A stretch of 64,000 bases of DNA, taken from the NCBI RefSeq assembly GCF_001957125.1, contig NZ_MPHJ01000001.1:482407-546406 (forward strand), read 5' to 3'. This document shows positions 26,787 to 35,900 of the stretch, piece by piece (the stretch's first letter is position 1; every line of letters starts with the position of its first letter). Source of the stretch: Shewanella sp. UCD-KL12. Its GTDB lineage: Bacteria; Pseudomonadota; Gammaproteobacteria; Enterobacterales; Shewanellaceae. The notes beneath the pieces were generated by a model. The model saw nothing but the letters and a program-made list of their open reading frames with translations. It did no database searches and was not told the DNA's origin. The position numbers and the translations under genes are program-made.

Positions 26787-27209
26787 ATGCATACATACAC
26801 TTGGTTAGAAAGTTATGATCTAGGTATTGAGGTTATAGATTCACAGCATAAGAACTTACTCGTAATGATTAATAAACTCCTTATTAATCAAAATGAGTCA
26901 AGAGGTATCATGCAGCGTTTAATCAAGGAAGTCATAGCATATGCTGAATATCATTTCATATATGAAGAGAATCTTATGATGCTCACTCGTTATGAAGATT
27001 TTGAAAGGCATTCAAACGTCCATAACATGCTACTTAGACAACTAAAAAATCAGTGTTCAAAATATATTAATGACCAATGCGAGCTAAAAATAGTGATCAT
27101 ATTTATGGCTAATTGGCTTATTGAACATATTCTTTCAGAAGATAATGACCGCGATTTAGCAAAGTATTTACTGTCATCAGAAAAGTACAACTATTTAATC
27201 AATATCTAA
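26787..27209 (+). CDS. Bacteriohemerythrin
   Basis: 140-residue four-helix diiron protein that binds oxygen. The complete ligand set is visible: His21 (DSQHKNLL), His56 and Glu60 (HFIYE), His75 and His79 (HSNVH), His114 and Asp119 (HILSED). Length is typical of single-domain bacteriohemerythrins, which store or deliver oxygen, or sense it. No attached signalling domain. Lower G+C than neighbours; marks the left edge of an accessory-looking stretch. Confidence 0.88.
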   Translation: MHTYTWLESYDLGIEVIDSQHKNLLVMINKLLINQNESRGIMQRLIKEVIAYAEYHFIYEENLMMLTRYEDFERHSNVHNMLLRQLKNQCSKYINDQCELKIVIIFMANWLIEHILSEDNDRDLAKYLLSSEKYNYLINI

Positions 27210-27434
27210 AAGTTTTTGTGACTCTATATAGCCGCAGAGGTGAATTTAATCGCCGAAGCTATTTTCTAAAATCTAGAAAATATATGGGAGTCCTGGCTTT
27301 TTTGAGTGCTACATAAAAGTAAAAGCTATGCTTGGCCTGTATTTATCTCTAGTGGTCGTGCTGTTAAGCCTGTAAGCCCAATGGTCACGGATCACTAATC
27401 GGATTAAGCAAGTAACTAATTAGAGAGCTGCAAA

Positions 27435-27845
27435 ATGTTCAACAAACTTAAATCGTTATTCGGTAAGAAGACTGCTGTACCTGCTAACTTCGAACAGGCG
27501 TCAAAAGTTGTCCTTGCCAAGAACCAAACCCACTTGGTGCTAAATGGTCTATTCAAAGGCATAGATAGAGACCAACAGATCTACTGCCCTGCAGGTGCGG
27601 CGATGACTAATCGTAATTTGGTAGCTCAAATTGATAAAGCTATGTTTGAGCTAAATGATTATCCAGAACTGCAGACTCAACTCGCCATAAAGATGGTTGA
27701 GGCCAAAGCTATGATGGACAGGCTTATCAACATGCAGAACGCTATAGAACCTGTAGTAAACATGATCGCCATAGAAACCATGACGAGAAACTGGGATAAA
27801 ACGAAAGAAACTGAAGCATTAGAAATTAACTGGTTTAAGGGCTAG
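27435..27845 (+). CDS. Uncharacterised small protein
   Basis: 136 residues, basic start MFNKLKSLFGKK that could bind membrane, then a soluble helical part rich in Met (KMVEAKAMMDRLINMQNAIEPVVNMIAIETM). No signal peptide or transmembrane helix, and no family recognised. Normal codon use supports a real gene. Confidence 0.55.
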   Translation: MFNKLKSLFGKKTAVPANFEQASKVVLAKNQTHLVLNGLFKGIDRDQQIYCPAGAAMTNRNLVAQIDKAMFELNDYPELQTQLAIKMVEAKAMMDRLINMQNAIEPVVNMIAIETMTRNWDKTKETEALEINWFKG

Positions 27846-27967
27846 CTGATACCTTGTATTTCTGACTTATGCGGTATCTACATTTATCTATATTGTAACT
27901 AACCTCATAGCATAGAGAACTTTGGCAGGTGTTTTGGTTCTCGTAATGTTTAGGCGGAGTAATAAAT

Positions 27968-28723
27968 TTGTTTAGCAGACCATTAAGCTGGATTATTAGC
28001 GGAAAAGAAAGATTAGGGCGATTATTAATTTTACTTTTTTTTTGTTCAAGTTGGGTTTTAGTTTCTGCATCAGAAGAACCAATAATTCCCTTATTAAATA
28101 CTTTAAATGTGGAATGTTTTTTTGTTAATTTTTTAACTGGGAATACAATTGCGTTAAACTTGAGCTTAGGATTTATTGTAAGTAGTATTTTTTATTTTTT
28201 TGTATCCTACTTACCCGAAGAAAGGCGTAAAAGGCACTTAAAACCGATTGTTAAGGTAAGACTTGAAACAACACTTGGTAAGTTAGTATCAATGTTTAAA
28301 CTCTTGCTTGAACATTCATCTACAGAGGTTGATTTGCATAAATTAAAAGAAGCTGATTTGAACAACCTTTGCAAGGGGTTTCCTGTTAAAAAGGATCTTA
28401 ATGCTGGAAAGGTAGTGAAATCAGAATATCCAGTTGAAGGTGTGTATTATAATGCAACCCCTGGCGTGCTTTTTGCTAATAATTGGTTTCAAGTTACCGA
28501 CAGTATCAAATGCCTAAATGAAGTACTTCCTATCTTTAATGATGAAGAGCTTACGGCAATATTACTTAATCTAGAGATAGAACCTTTAAGTAAAGTCATT
28601 AGGACTGCTATAACTTCTACTTCTACCGATTTGTCAAGTTACGAAAGTATAATTTCTCATATTTTAAAAATTACAAATAAACTCTCTGAATATCATGTGA
28701 AAACACTGATACTTCTTATGTAA
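27968..28723 (+). CDS. Uncharacterised membrane protein
   Basis: 251 residues from a TTG start that is supported by a GGCGGAG ribosome site 7 bases upstream. Two hydrophobic helices (about 18-37 and 58-80) are followed by a cytosolic, Lys/Leu-rich helical domain. The coding sequence is strikingly AT-rich compared with flanking genes, suggesting horizontal origin. No family recognised. Confidence 0.55.
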   Translation: MFSRPLSWIISGKERLGRLLILLFFCSSWVLVSASEEPIIPLLNTLNVECFFVNFLTGNTIALNLSLGFIVSSIFYFFVSYLPEERRKRHLKPIVKVRLETTLGKLVSMFKLLLEHSSTEVDLHKLKEADLNNLCKGFPVKKDLNAGKVVKSEYPVEGVYYNATPGVLFANNWFQVTDSIKCLNEVLPIFNDEELTAILLNLEIEPLSKVIRTAITSTSTDLSSYESIISHILKITNKLSEYHVKTLILLM

Positions 28724-28892
28724 ACCCTCTTGAAGTAGAGGTGGTTGGAGCCCTGTAAAAGGCAGGTAGCCATATCTTCATTTATGAACAGCCAATGATA
28801 AAAAAACAAAAACACCAGAACCTCTTAGTTAAATAATAAAAGATAAGGCTGTCCTGTCTTTTTTTAATAACCCATAAAGGAAATGATGAACC

Positions 28893-29390
28893 ATGAATAA
28901 CCTAGCACTATTAGCTGTAACCCTATCAGCTCTAACACTTATTGGTTGTAAGAGTACTCCTATCTCTAACCCATACATAGGCGAGACCGTGACCATTACT
29001 ACAGAGCTTGGTTACTCTAAAGCGGTAGCCTGTGCGCTTGATAATATCGATACACCGACAACGGATAATTTCTTCTCTTATGAGTCAGATGAGCAGGAAA
29101 AGTATTCAGTAACCTTTTACGGCGATGGTTTGAAGTTTAGACCGTCAGAACCTTTTAGCTTAGTAAGAGACTACGAAACAAAAGCCACCTTAAAAGCTAG
29201 TTATACCGATGGAGTGCTTACCTACAAATTGACTAAGGTCATGGGCAAATACACATCTTATAGTTCATTAGCTGATGAAGAAATGGTGAGCAAGTGGGAG
29301 GGCAAAGTACCTCAACGCCTAGTAGACCACAACAGAGTCTCATTTGGGCGTTTGATGGCTCAGCTAACTCAATGCACTAAAACAATATAA
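28893..29390 (+). CDS. Putative lipoprotein, uncharacterised
   Basis: 165 residues; signal peptide with lipobox LIGC (Cys 19: ALTLIGCKST). The mature part is beta-rich (YSVTFYGDGLKFRPSEPFSLV) with two more Cys (VACALD, TQCTK). Ribosome site AAGGA. The preceding 170-bp spacer has AT-rich hairpins and a T7 run (28859-28865) that could end transcription of the gene before it. Confidence 0.58.
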   Translation: MNNLALLAVTLSALTLIGCKSTPISNPYIGETVTITTELGYSKAVACALDNIDTPTTDNFFSYESDEQEKYSVTFYGDGLKFRPSEPFSLVRDYETKATLKASYTDGVLTYKLTKVMGKYTSYSSLADEEMVSKWEGKVPQRLVDHNRVSFGRLMAQLTQCTKTI

Positions 29391-29465
29391 TCAAATTTAG
29401 TCACCGATTGTAAATTTCGTTTTTCTATTTTGAATAAGGGAGAGAAGCCATTTAAACAAAGGTAT

Positions 29466-29482
29466 GGCTGTCCAGCCTTTTT
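29466..29482 (+). terminator. Short terminator-like hairpin
   Basis: GGCT-GTCC-AGCC followed by TTTTT, about 75 bp after the lipoprotein stop. The stem is short, but flanking AAAGG / CCTTT can extend it. Confidence 0.4.
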
Positions 29483-29513
29483 AAGCTTAAGCCACGAACA
29501 ATCGTCGACAACT

Positions 29514-29537
29514 CCCCGCCATCCATGAGTGACGGGG
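29514..29537. repeat. Hairpin resembling an IS200/IS605-type end
   Basis: CCCCG...CGGGG stem with 9 pairs and one mismatch, set in ACTCCCCGCC...GACGGGGTTTCTCGCGGAG. This resembles the subterminal hairpin and 3' flank of IS200/IS605 (orfB/tnpB) elements as I remember them; no transposase is present. The assignment is an inference. Confidence 0.3.
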
Positions 29538-29556
29538 TTTCTCGCGGAGAAATCAG

Positions 29557-30132
29557 ATGAAGACAAAAAAAGAGATTCAACACTCACTACTACTTATAGA
29601 TTCTTGCATAAGAGGCCTACATATTGCCATCGACATGGTTAGCAAGGCCGATGCCGTTATCAGAACGTATAACCACTTGGGGGTTGATAAGGGTTCTGAC
29701 TACAGCAAGCATGAAGATAGCTTGTTGTGTGCCAAGTACATAATGGATCAGTTGCATGAGTTCGCTGATAACCTGCCCGATGCAGAAGAGGGAAAAAAGG
29801 AAAGAGAAGAGCGCCGCGCCAGCATGGCTGTAACCCGCTTTGTTTCAAGTGAACTCAAGAGAACCTTAAGCGGAATCACTACGACCAAGAGCCAACTGGA
29901 AGTGAGCACATCAATGTATGAAGCGCTTTCACAGCTCAACCTTGATGAAGATGGCTATAGATACAAGTTCGCTATTGAAGGCCATATCACCACCAACGTA
30001 GGTATTAGTGATGCTATTGGCGAGTTCCTTGAACCGTTAATAACAAAAGCGTTTAAGATCCGCAAAGCCAGACTCGATAAGATTGAAGCAGATTCACAGA
30101 AGCTAGACACTGCCAGCACGGAGCAAGGCTGA
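29557..30132 (+). CDS. Uncharacterised helical protein
   Basis: 191 residues, soluble, rich in Lys, Glu and Ala, predicted all-helical with a coiled-coil-like centre (EEGKKEREERRASM). No recognised family. CGGAG ribosome site. Its TGA overlaps the next gene's ATG (TGATG), so the two form a coupled pair. Confidence 0.55.
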   Translation: MKTKKEIQHSLLLIDSCIRGLHIAIDMVSKADAVIRTYNHLGVDKGSDYSKHEDSLLCAKYIMDQLHEFADNLPDAEEGKKEREERRASMAVTRFVSSELKRTLSGITTTKSQLEVSTSMYEALSQLNLDEDGYRYKFAIEGHITTNVGISDAIGEFLEPLITKAFKIRKARLDKIEADSQKLDTASTEQG

Positions 30133-30794
30133 TGTGGACTCTGTTTTGTGCTGCAGTTGCATTCTTTATCATACGGGCAATGGTTAAAAGCGGGAGTGAG
30201 AGAGTCGAGATACGCTCGAAAGAGCCGTCCAGTTTTAAATATTGGCCTGATTCTGACCCTGACCCTGAACTTAGAGATACTGACCGCTGGGGATACTCAA
30301 AGCGAAGAGGCTGGGCGTACTTCGATAAGTCATTAGCTAGGAACGCCAACGGCAGCAGAGCAATAAAGGTTTTCATCGACTGCGAGACTGGGATCGACAT
30401 TTGCCTGTCCGACTGGATGGAAGGCTACACCATCTACTCATACGAAGAAGCGCTTGAAGCTTTTAAGTCTGCCAGTGTTGAAAAGTACAAGAGGAAGGTA
30501 GAGTCGTATCGACAGGCTGCTAGTGCTGCAGACAAAGAGCAAGTAAGACTCTTTGAGAGAGGTAGAGACGCTTACCAGCTTGAGAAAAAGAAAGAGTCAG
30601 CAGCAAGGTTGGCTGCAAAGTCAAAGATTAAGGCCGACATTGAGGCATCTAAGCCAGTATGGAGCATACGTACTCCTTCTACTTCCCCAGCAGGAGTCTG
30701 CCATCGATGCGAAGGCTCAGGATACTTGTCAGCTTTCAGGCATGTAGAGAACGGTAGGTGTTTTTTGTGCCAAGGAAGCGGCAGGCGCACTTAA
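30132..30794 (+). CDS. Membrane-tethered protein with DnaJ-type zinc-finger motifs
   Basis: 220 residues. One N-terminal transmembrane helix (about 3-17), an Arg/Ser-rich linker, a central part with no known fold, a Lys/Arg/Ala coiled-coil (about 115-170), and a C-terminal pair of DnaJ-like knuckles CHRCEGSG and CFLCQGSG. The two CxxCxGxG motifs should bind one zinc. Start overlaps the previous stop. No homolog recognised; probably works with the upstream protein. Confidence 0.58.
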   Translation: MWTLFCAAVAFFIIRAMVKSGSERVEIRSKEPSSFKYWPDSDPDPELRDTDRWGYSKRRGWAYFDKSLARNANGSRAIKVFIDCETGIDICLSDWMEGYTIYSYEEALEAFKSASVEKYKRKVESYRQAASAADKEQVRLFERGRDAYQLEKKKESAARLAAKSKIKADIEASKPVWSIRTPSTSPAGVCHRCEGSGYLSAFRHVENGRCFLCQGSGRRT

Positions 30795-30877
30795 TGTAAG
30801 TGTCGTATGATAACGGATATACCCATAATTGTGGGGGTGGCTTTACCTTACCCTTGTTCAAAGTAGAAGTGAACTTC

Positions 30878-30930
30878 AAGAAAAAAGCCACCAGAACCAC
30901 TTAGTTTGAATAAGTGTGTTCGGTGGCTTT
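30878..30930 (-). terminator. pfa operon rho-independent terminator
   Basis: Twenty-base arms (30884-30903 and 30911-30930) pair with two small bulges; on the minus strand GGTGGC is followed by TTTTTT. It lies about 150 bp past the pfaD stop and is the likely end of the pfa transcript. It may also stop plus-strand transcription from the gene ending at 30794. Confidence 0.8.
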
Positions 30931-30940
30931 ACTATTTCTT

Positions 30941-31078
30941 AGATCCGCTTAGGGCTGGCTTTTATAAGAGCCGCTCAAGGCTGATTATTTCCAAGAACCG
31001 CTCAAGGCTGACGCTCTTCCTCGCAACTCGAAACTGCTTTTCCCTCGCAACTTGCTATTTTTCAGCTCAAGGCTGTCT
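30941..31078. repeat. Cluster of four short palindromic repeats downstream of pfaD
   Basis: Cores at 30941-30958 (AGATCCGCTTAGGGCTGG), 30967-30984 (AGAGCCGCTCAAGGCTGA), 30993-31011 (AAGAACCGCTCAAGGCTGA) and 31063-31078 (AGCTCAAGGCTG touching the pfaD stop). The same core recurs inside pfaA and pfaC. Confidence 0.75.
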
Positions 31079-32718
31079 TAAGCCATTCTCTGTGTCGGCT
31101 TCCAGCGCAGTAGCTGCGTTGGTAACTTCACACCTTGTGAGGTGAGGGTATTAACGCGGTTCAAGTAGGCTGCGCCGTACATCAGGTGCTTGGCTACATC
31201 GACAGCATTGCGGTCTTGGTAGTTATCTAAGTAACTGCCTTTCGCCCACTGGTTGAATGCACCTAATGCTGGGCCTGCCCAGATCTGGTAATCCATCTCG
31301 CGGCCTGATTCGCCTGAGTTTGACCAGCGGCTTGATAGTCCTAGATACCAGCGGAAGATGAGTGCCATCTTACGCTTTGGATTACCTTCGGCGCGTTCAA
31401 TCTGCTTAGGATCACGCTCGTTAAAGTGCGCAACTGTTCCAGCCCAGATCTCATCGAGTGTTGAACGGAAAACTTGCTTTTCAAGTTTCTCACGCTCATC
31501 AGTTGGAATCGCTTCGATAGACTCATAACGTGTGTATAGCTCATAAAGCTTGTTGGCACGCATTGGGAATAGTGTGCCGCGCTTAACTACCTGCAGCTTA
31601 ACGCCCATCTCGAACATATCGGCAGCGGGTGCCATAGTCACATCGGCCATCTCAGTAGTCGCTAGCAGCTTACGGGTATGCTCACTGGCGCCGGCTTCGA
31701 CACAAGCTTGGTTGACTGAACCTGTGACAATATACGCTGCGCCCATATTGAATGTCGCAAGCGCTGCATCGGGTGTACCGACGCCGCCACCACAACCGAC
31801 ACGTATTGGAGTTTCATACTGATACTTAGTCTGGATCTCCTCTTTAAGTGCCAAAATAGTAGGCAGTAACGTAACTAAAGGACGGTTATCAGTGTGACCG
31901 CCAGAATCGGCTTCAGCTGTGATGTCATCAGCCATAGGAACAAGTTGGGCTAGCTCCATCTGCTCAGGTGTTATAGAGCCATCATCCACAAGCTTTTGCA
32001 GCATTTTAGCTGGCGCTGGCATCATGAACTTTTCAGCCACTTCAGTGCGGCTAACTTTAGCGATAACCTTGTTACCGACAACCACGTTTCCGTGCTCATC
32101 ACGGCTTAAACCCGCTGCGCGGTAGTAAACAATCTGCGGTGTAAGGCCAAGGAACGCTGAAGCTTCTACAGTGCGAACCTTATGCTTTAAAAATAGCTCA
32201 ACGCTGCCACGCTCTAATGCTGGCTCACTCGGGCTATGAATAAGATTAAACATGTAAGGGCCATTTGGTAGCGCCTTTTGAATGCGGTTAATCGCAGCTT
32301 CTACACGGCTTGGGATAAGACCCGCTGCGCCAAATGAACATAAAATACCGGCCTGACCTAAAGCTATCACTAGCTCTTCTGATGAGATGCCGTTTGCCAT
32401 CGCGCCAGCGTAGTAGGCGTACTTAACACCGTGAACGCGGCGGAAGTTACTGTCACCTAAACTCTCGGTACCAAGTGCAGGAGCAAAAGCACTTACTGGG
32501 TGTGCGTTGCCATTAGCGCCTTTTGTTGATGCACTCTCGGTGAAGACTTGGGCTTCTTGGGCAATACCTGCGCCTTTTTCACTGTGGTTAATCACATAGC
32601 AGCCACGGCTAAAGTCTTTAAGTTGCTGCTCCATAGTTTTCACATCAAAGTTGATGTTGGCATCGGTAACCGACCAAGGCCATGGAGAGAGCTTTTCAAT
32701 TGTTGTCGTAGGATTCAT
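31078..32718 (-). CDS. pfaD: PfaD, enoyl reductase of PUFA synthase
   Basis: Cytosolic FMN-dependent trans-acting enoyl reductase of the EPA synthase, 546 residues. It has a nitronate-monooxygenase-like TIM barrel; the flavin phosphate-binding part is visible as GCGGGVGTPDAALATFNMGA near residue 303 with ITGS-like IVTGSVNQA after it, and the earlier PYMFNLIHSPSEPALE segment is typical of PfaD. It saturates selected enoyl intermediates made by PfaA/PfaC. AAGGGT is the ribosome site. It is the last gene of the operon, 200 bp after pfaC. Confidence 0.93.
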   Translation of the reverse strand: MNPTTTIEKLSPWPWSVTDANINFDVKTMEQQLKDFSRGCYVINHSEKGAGIAQEAQVFTESASTKGANGNAHPVSAFAPALGTESLGDSNFRRVHGVKYAYYAGAMANGISSEELVIALGQAGILCSFGAAGLIPSRVEAAINRIQKALPNGPYMFNLIHSPSEPALERGSVELFLKHKVRTVEASAFLGLTPQIVYYRAAGLSRDEHGNVVVGNKVIAKVSRTEVAEKFMMPAPAKMLQKLVDDGSITPEQMELAQLVPMADDITAEADSGGHTDNRPLVTLLPTILALKEEIQTKYQYETPIRVGCGGGVGTPDAALATFNMGAAYIVTGSVNQACVEAGASEHTRKLLATTEMADVTMAPAADMFEMGVKLQVVKRGTLFPMRANKLYELYTRYESIEAIPTDEREKLEKQVFRSTLDEIWAGTVAHFNERDPKQIERAEGNPKRKMALIFRWYLGLSSRWSNSGESGREMDYQIWAGPALGAFNQWAKGSYLDNYQDRNAVDVAKHLMYGAAYLNRVNTLTSQGVKLPTQLLRWKPTQRMA

Positions 32719-32899
32719 TCTTGACCCTTAAAGTAATTCGTTTTTATTTTAAATTAAAATTGTTTTAACCGCCTATGAGCGTGCCATTGCAAGACGCCAT
32801 CAACTCATCCATGAGGGCTTTACTGAAAAATCCCTTTTTCAGAAACTTGCATGTCACTAGCTCACAGGCTGTATAAATTAGCTATATAGCGATTAATTC

Positions 32900-32926
32900 A
32901 AGCCTAAAAACTGTGTGTTTAGGCTT
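32900..32926 (-). promoter_or_regulatory. Hairpin at the pfaC stop codon
   Basis: 9-bp arms AAGCCTAAA / TTTAGGCTT enclose the pfaC stop. A second stem TGAAAAA-TCCC-TTTTTCA lies in the same 200-bp gap (about 32822-32841). These could reduce read-through to pfaD or protect the upstream mRNA. No separate promoter for pfaD is evident. Confidence 0.4.
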
Positions 32927-35900
32927 CCTCAATAGAGATCGCGATATCAAACACTTCATAAATGCGCAGGCCATCTTTACTTAGGCTCGCATTACCTGTG
33001 ATCACCTTCTTGCCGTTTTCATCTTTGACAGAGGTGATGCTGACATCCATAGACATCTGCTTGTTCAATGGGTTGATCTGACCGCGATACTTCCATTTGA
33101 TGTTGGATAGAATCTGACCAAACTTCGGATTTTTAAATCCTGCGCCCAAGTCTTTACTGATGGCGTAAGTCTGCATGGTTTCGATAATCGCTTCAACACC
33201 TAGTGAACCTGGCATAACTGGATCTTGGTGGAAGTGGAACTGGAAGAACCAATCACTTGGGTCGATGGTGCGTTCAGCGTATAGGTAACCTAAACCTTCT
33301 GTACCGCCGTTATCGACAATTTCTACAGAGTCGATAAAGTTCAGCTGGCCACCGGCTAAGCGGTAGTGTGGCTGACTCGCAGGGGCATTAAAGTGACGGC
33401 TGCTCTTATCGAGTAGGTTCACTTTGGTATCGGCTGCAATACCTTTAGCGACGTGCCAAGGTTGAGTGACTTTACCGTTATCAAGACCAAGCTGATCTTT
33501 AAGTGCATCACCTTTGAAGTAACCGAATACCGCAGTACCGCGATAGAAAGGCTCGCCATCTGTGCTTAGCTCGAAACTGAAGCTCTGAATGATGTTAGTG
33601 CCAGCCATTACCGTTGATAGTAGACGTGAGTCGTTGCGAATAGTCTTACCGCGCAGGTCGACTTCACGCAGTAGCTCACCGCTACCGTCTAAGTTACGGA
33701 AGAACAGCTCAAGACCTGGGAAGCCAAGGGTGGTACCCATGTAACCTGAGATGAAACCGTTTGGCTGCAGTGAAATCTCCATCAAGATAGAGTAAGGCAT
33801 CACGGCTTGGTGGCTGTTTTTATCTAAGTACCATGCATCTGTTGGTACTTCATACTCAGCGATACATGAAGATGGCTTCTTAAAGTCGCCACGCTTACCG
33901 TTGACTTCGATAACACGCGTAGTCACCTGCAGATCGCCACAAGGAGTACGTGGTGGGATCATGCCGCGGTAGATTGAGAACTCAGGTCCGAAACAGTTTT
34001 CGATGTTACCTGTAGCAAACTCAAACATGTGATACGGCGTAAATGGCACAGTATCTGGTACACGGTTAGGGTAGTCTGGCGTGATTGGCGCTTCAACGTG
34101 TGAAATGGGTATAACGCCCTTGTTTGGTGCTTTAGTCAGATCAGGTATTTGAGCCATTAATGGCGCGTTTACCGATGCTGGCTGGTATTCCTTTTTTGAC
34201 TCTTTATTAAGTGACGCTGAAGGCTCACTCTTTACAGAAGCTGATGCGTTAGTTGTAAGAGTTGGGTAGCGAACACACTCATCTTCCTCTTTAATCATCA
34301 CACCTAGGTTTTGGAAGTCTACAACAGGCTTACCGTTTAGGATGATATCGATATTTGCCTTAGCGTATGGACGTGGGCTGAAACCAATTTCAGTGACTTC
34401 CATGCGGTAAGTCAGTGTGCCTGATTGTGGCAGCACCTGTCCGCGACAGCGAACCTGCTGTGATGCATTTTCAAGTGGCTGGAAACGGCCGTTTTTAGTT
34501 TGCGTGTGCATACCTAAATGCAGCATGAAGAACTGTAGCAACTGACCACAACCTTCAGCCATTAATGAGCCCGCCATCACTTGGTCGCCCTGGAAGTGAC
34601 ATGGGAAGTACCAGTGATCAGGTTCTAGTTGCTTGTGGCCTTCGATTAGCCCAAGCCCCCATGTGCCGCCATTGCGCTCAACCTTGCTCACTTGCTCAAT
34701 CATCAAGAATTTCTCTGATGCGAAACACAGTGAGGGCTGCGCAGCTCCGGCATGAGTTGCACCGAAACAGCCTTCAATATCAGCTGATAGTAGTTTGTGG
34801 ATATCGCCGTAGCTAAAGCTCGTTTTAGGGCAATCTAGTAGTGGGTTGAAGGTCTTTTTCACTACTAAGTTGCGGGCTTTAATCTCATCTTCAGTACGGA
34901 TCACACCTTTACCGTCTGCAAGCTCTTCATCGGTGAAGAAGCCAGCACAACCACCATCCATTTTAAGGATCATAGTATCGCCAACGAAACACTCGTAAGA
35001 GAAGAAGAACAGTAAGGTTTCGCCGTTGCGGGCGTAGTTGTTGATCTTAATATCGTAACGCAGGGTATCGCCGCCACGAGGCAGGTCGCCTAGGAAGGTG
35101 AGGGTACAATCAAGCAGGCGGTAAACACGGTCGCCCTTGTTCTCAAAATCGATACCTAGGTAGCTAATGAGCATCAAGTCACACTGACCTGATTCAACCG
35201 CGACTGCCCATGGGATCTGGCCATCAACCAGGTAAGGTGCATCCAGTGGAATGTCATACTCAGTGGTCATTGAACAAGGTTTGAACTCGTTCATGGTCGC
35301 ATCTAGCTTAGTGACGCGAGATACCAGTAAGTAATCTGTGGTCGGTAGACGTACGCGGCGTGAGTAGCTGTCGATGATGGCGTAATCTGAGCCAAACACA
35401 TTGGCGATATCGCCTTCTGCGTACTCAACTAAATCTGCGTAGTTCCAGATACAAGGTTTTAGCTCAGGCGTTGGCGCTGTGTATGGCGGCACGTTCGCGT
35501 GATCAGGTTTGAGCTCTGGGGCTGTATTCAAGGTGTTAGCGTATGAAACAGGCGCTGGGATTGTTGTGCTAGCGACAGGTGCTGGTGCTTGGCCTAGCTC
35601 TTGTCCTAGTGTTTGACCAGTTACTTGGGCTAGCTGCTGTTTAAGCAGAGCATCAGCGACTTTCATTCCCGCTGAACGGCTCTTCAAGAATGCCTGATGA
35701 GCTTCTTGTGTCAGCTGCTGGTTTTGTGCAAATGCAGCCATATCGCCTGCTGAAACGTCTATTGTCTTGTTAGGCGTTGTAATTACTTTATTTGTCATAG
35801 TCTTTCTATTCTCTGACTTGGTTGTCATAGCAGTACCTAAAACTGGAGTAGGGCTAACAGGTGTAGCTTGCGCTGTTTGCACTATTGTTTGTTCTGCTAA

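Noticed and set aside
26517..26792. Minus-strand ORFs before the hemerythrin gene
   Set aside because: They only translate the imperfect 30-bp repeats and overlap the hemerythrin start.
31341..31559. Minus-strand ORF inside pfaD in another frame
   Set aside because: A shadow frame of pfaD with no start signal.
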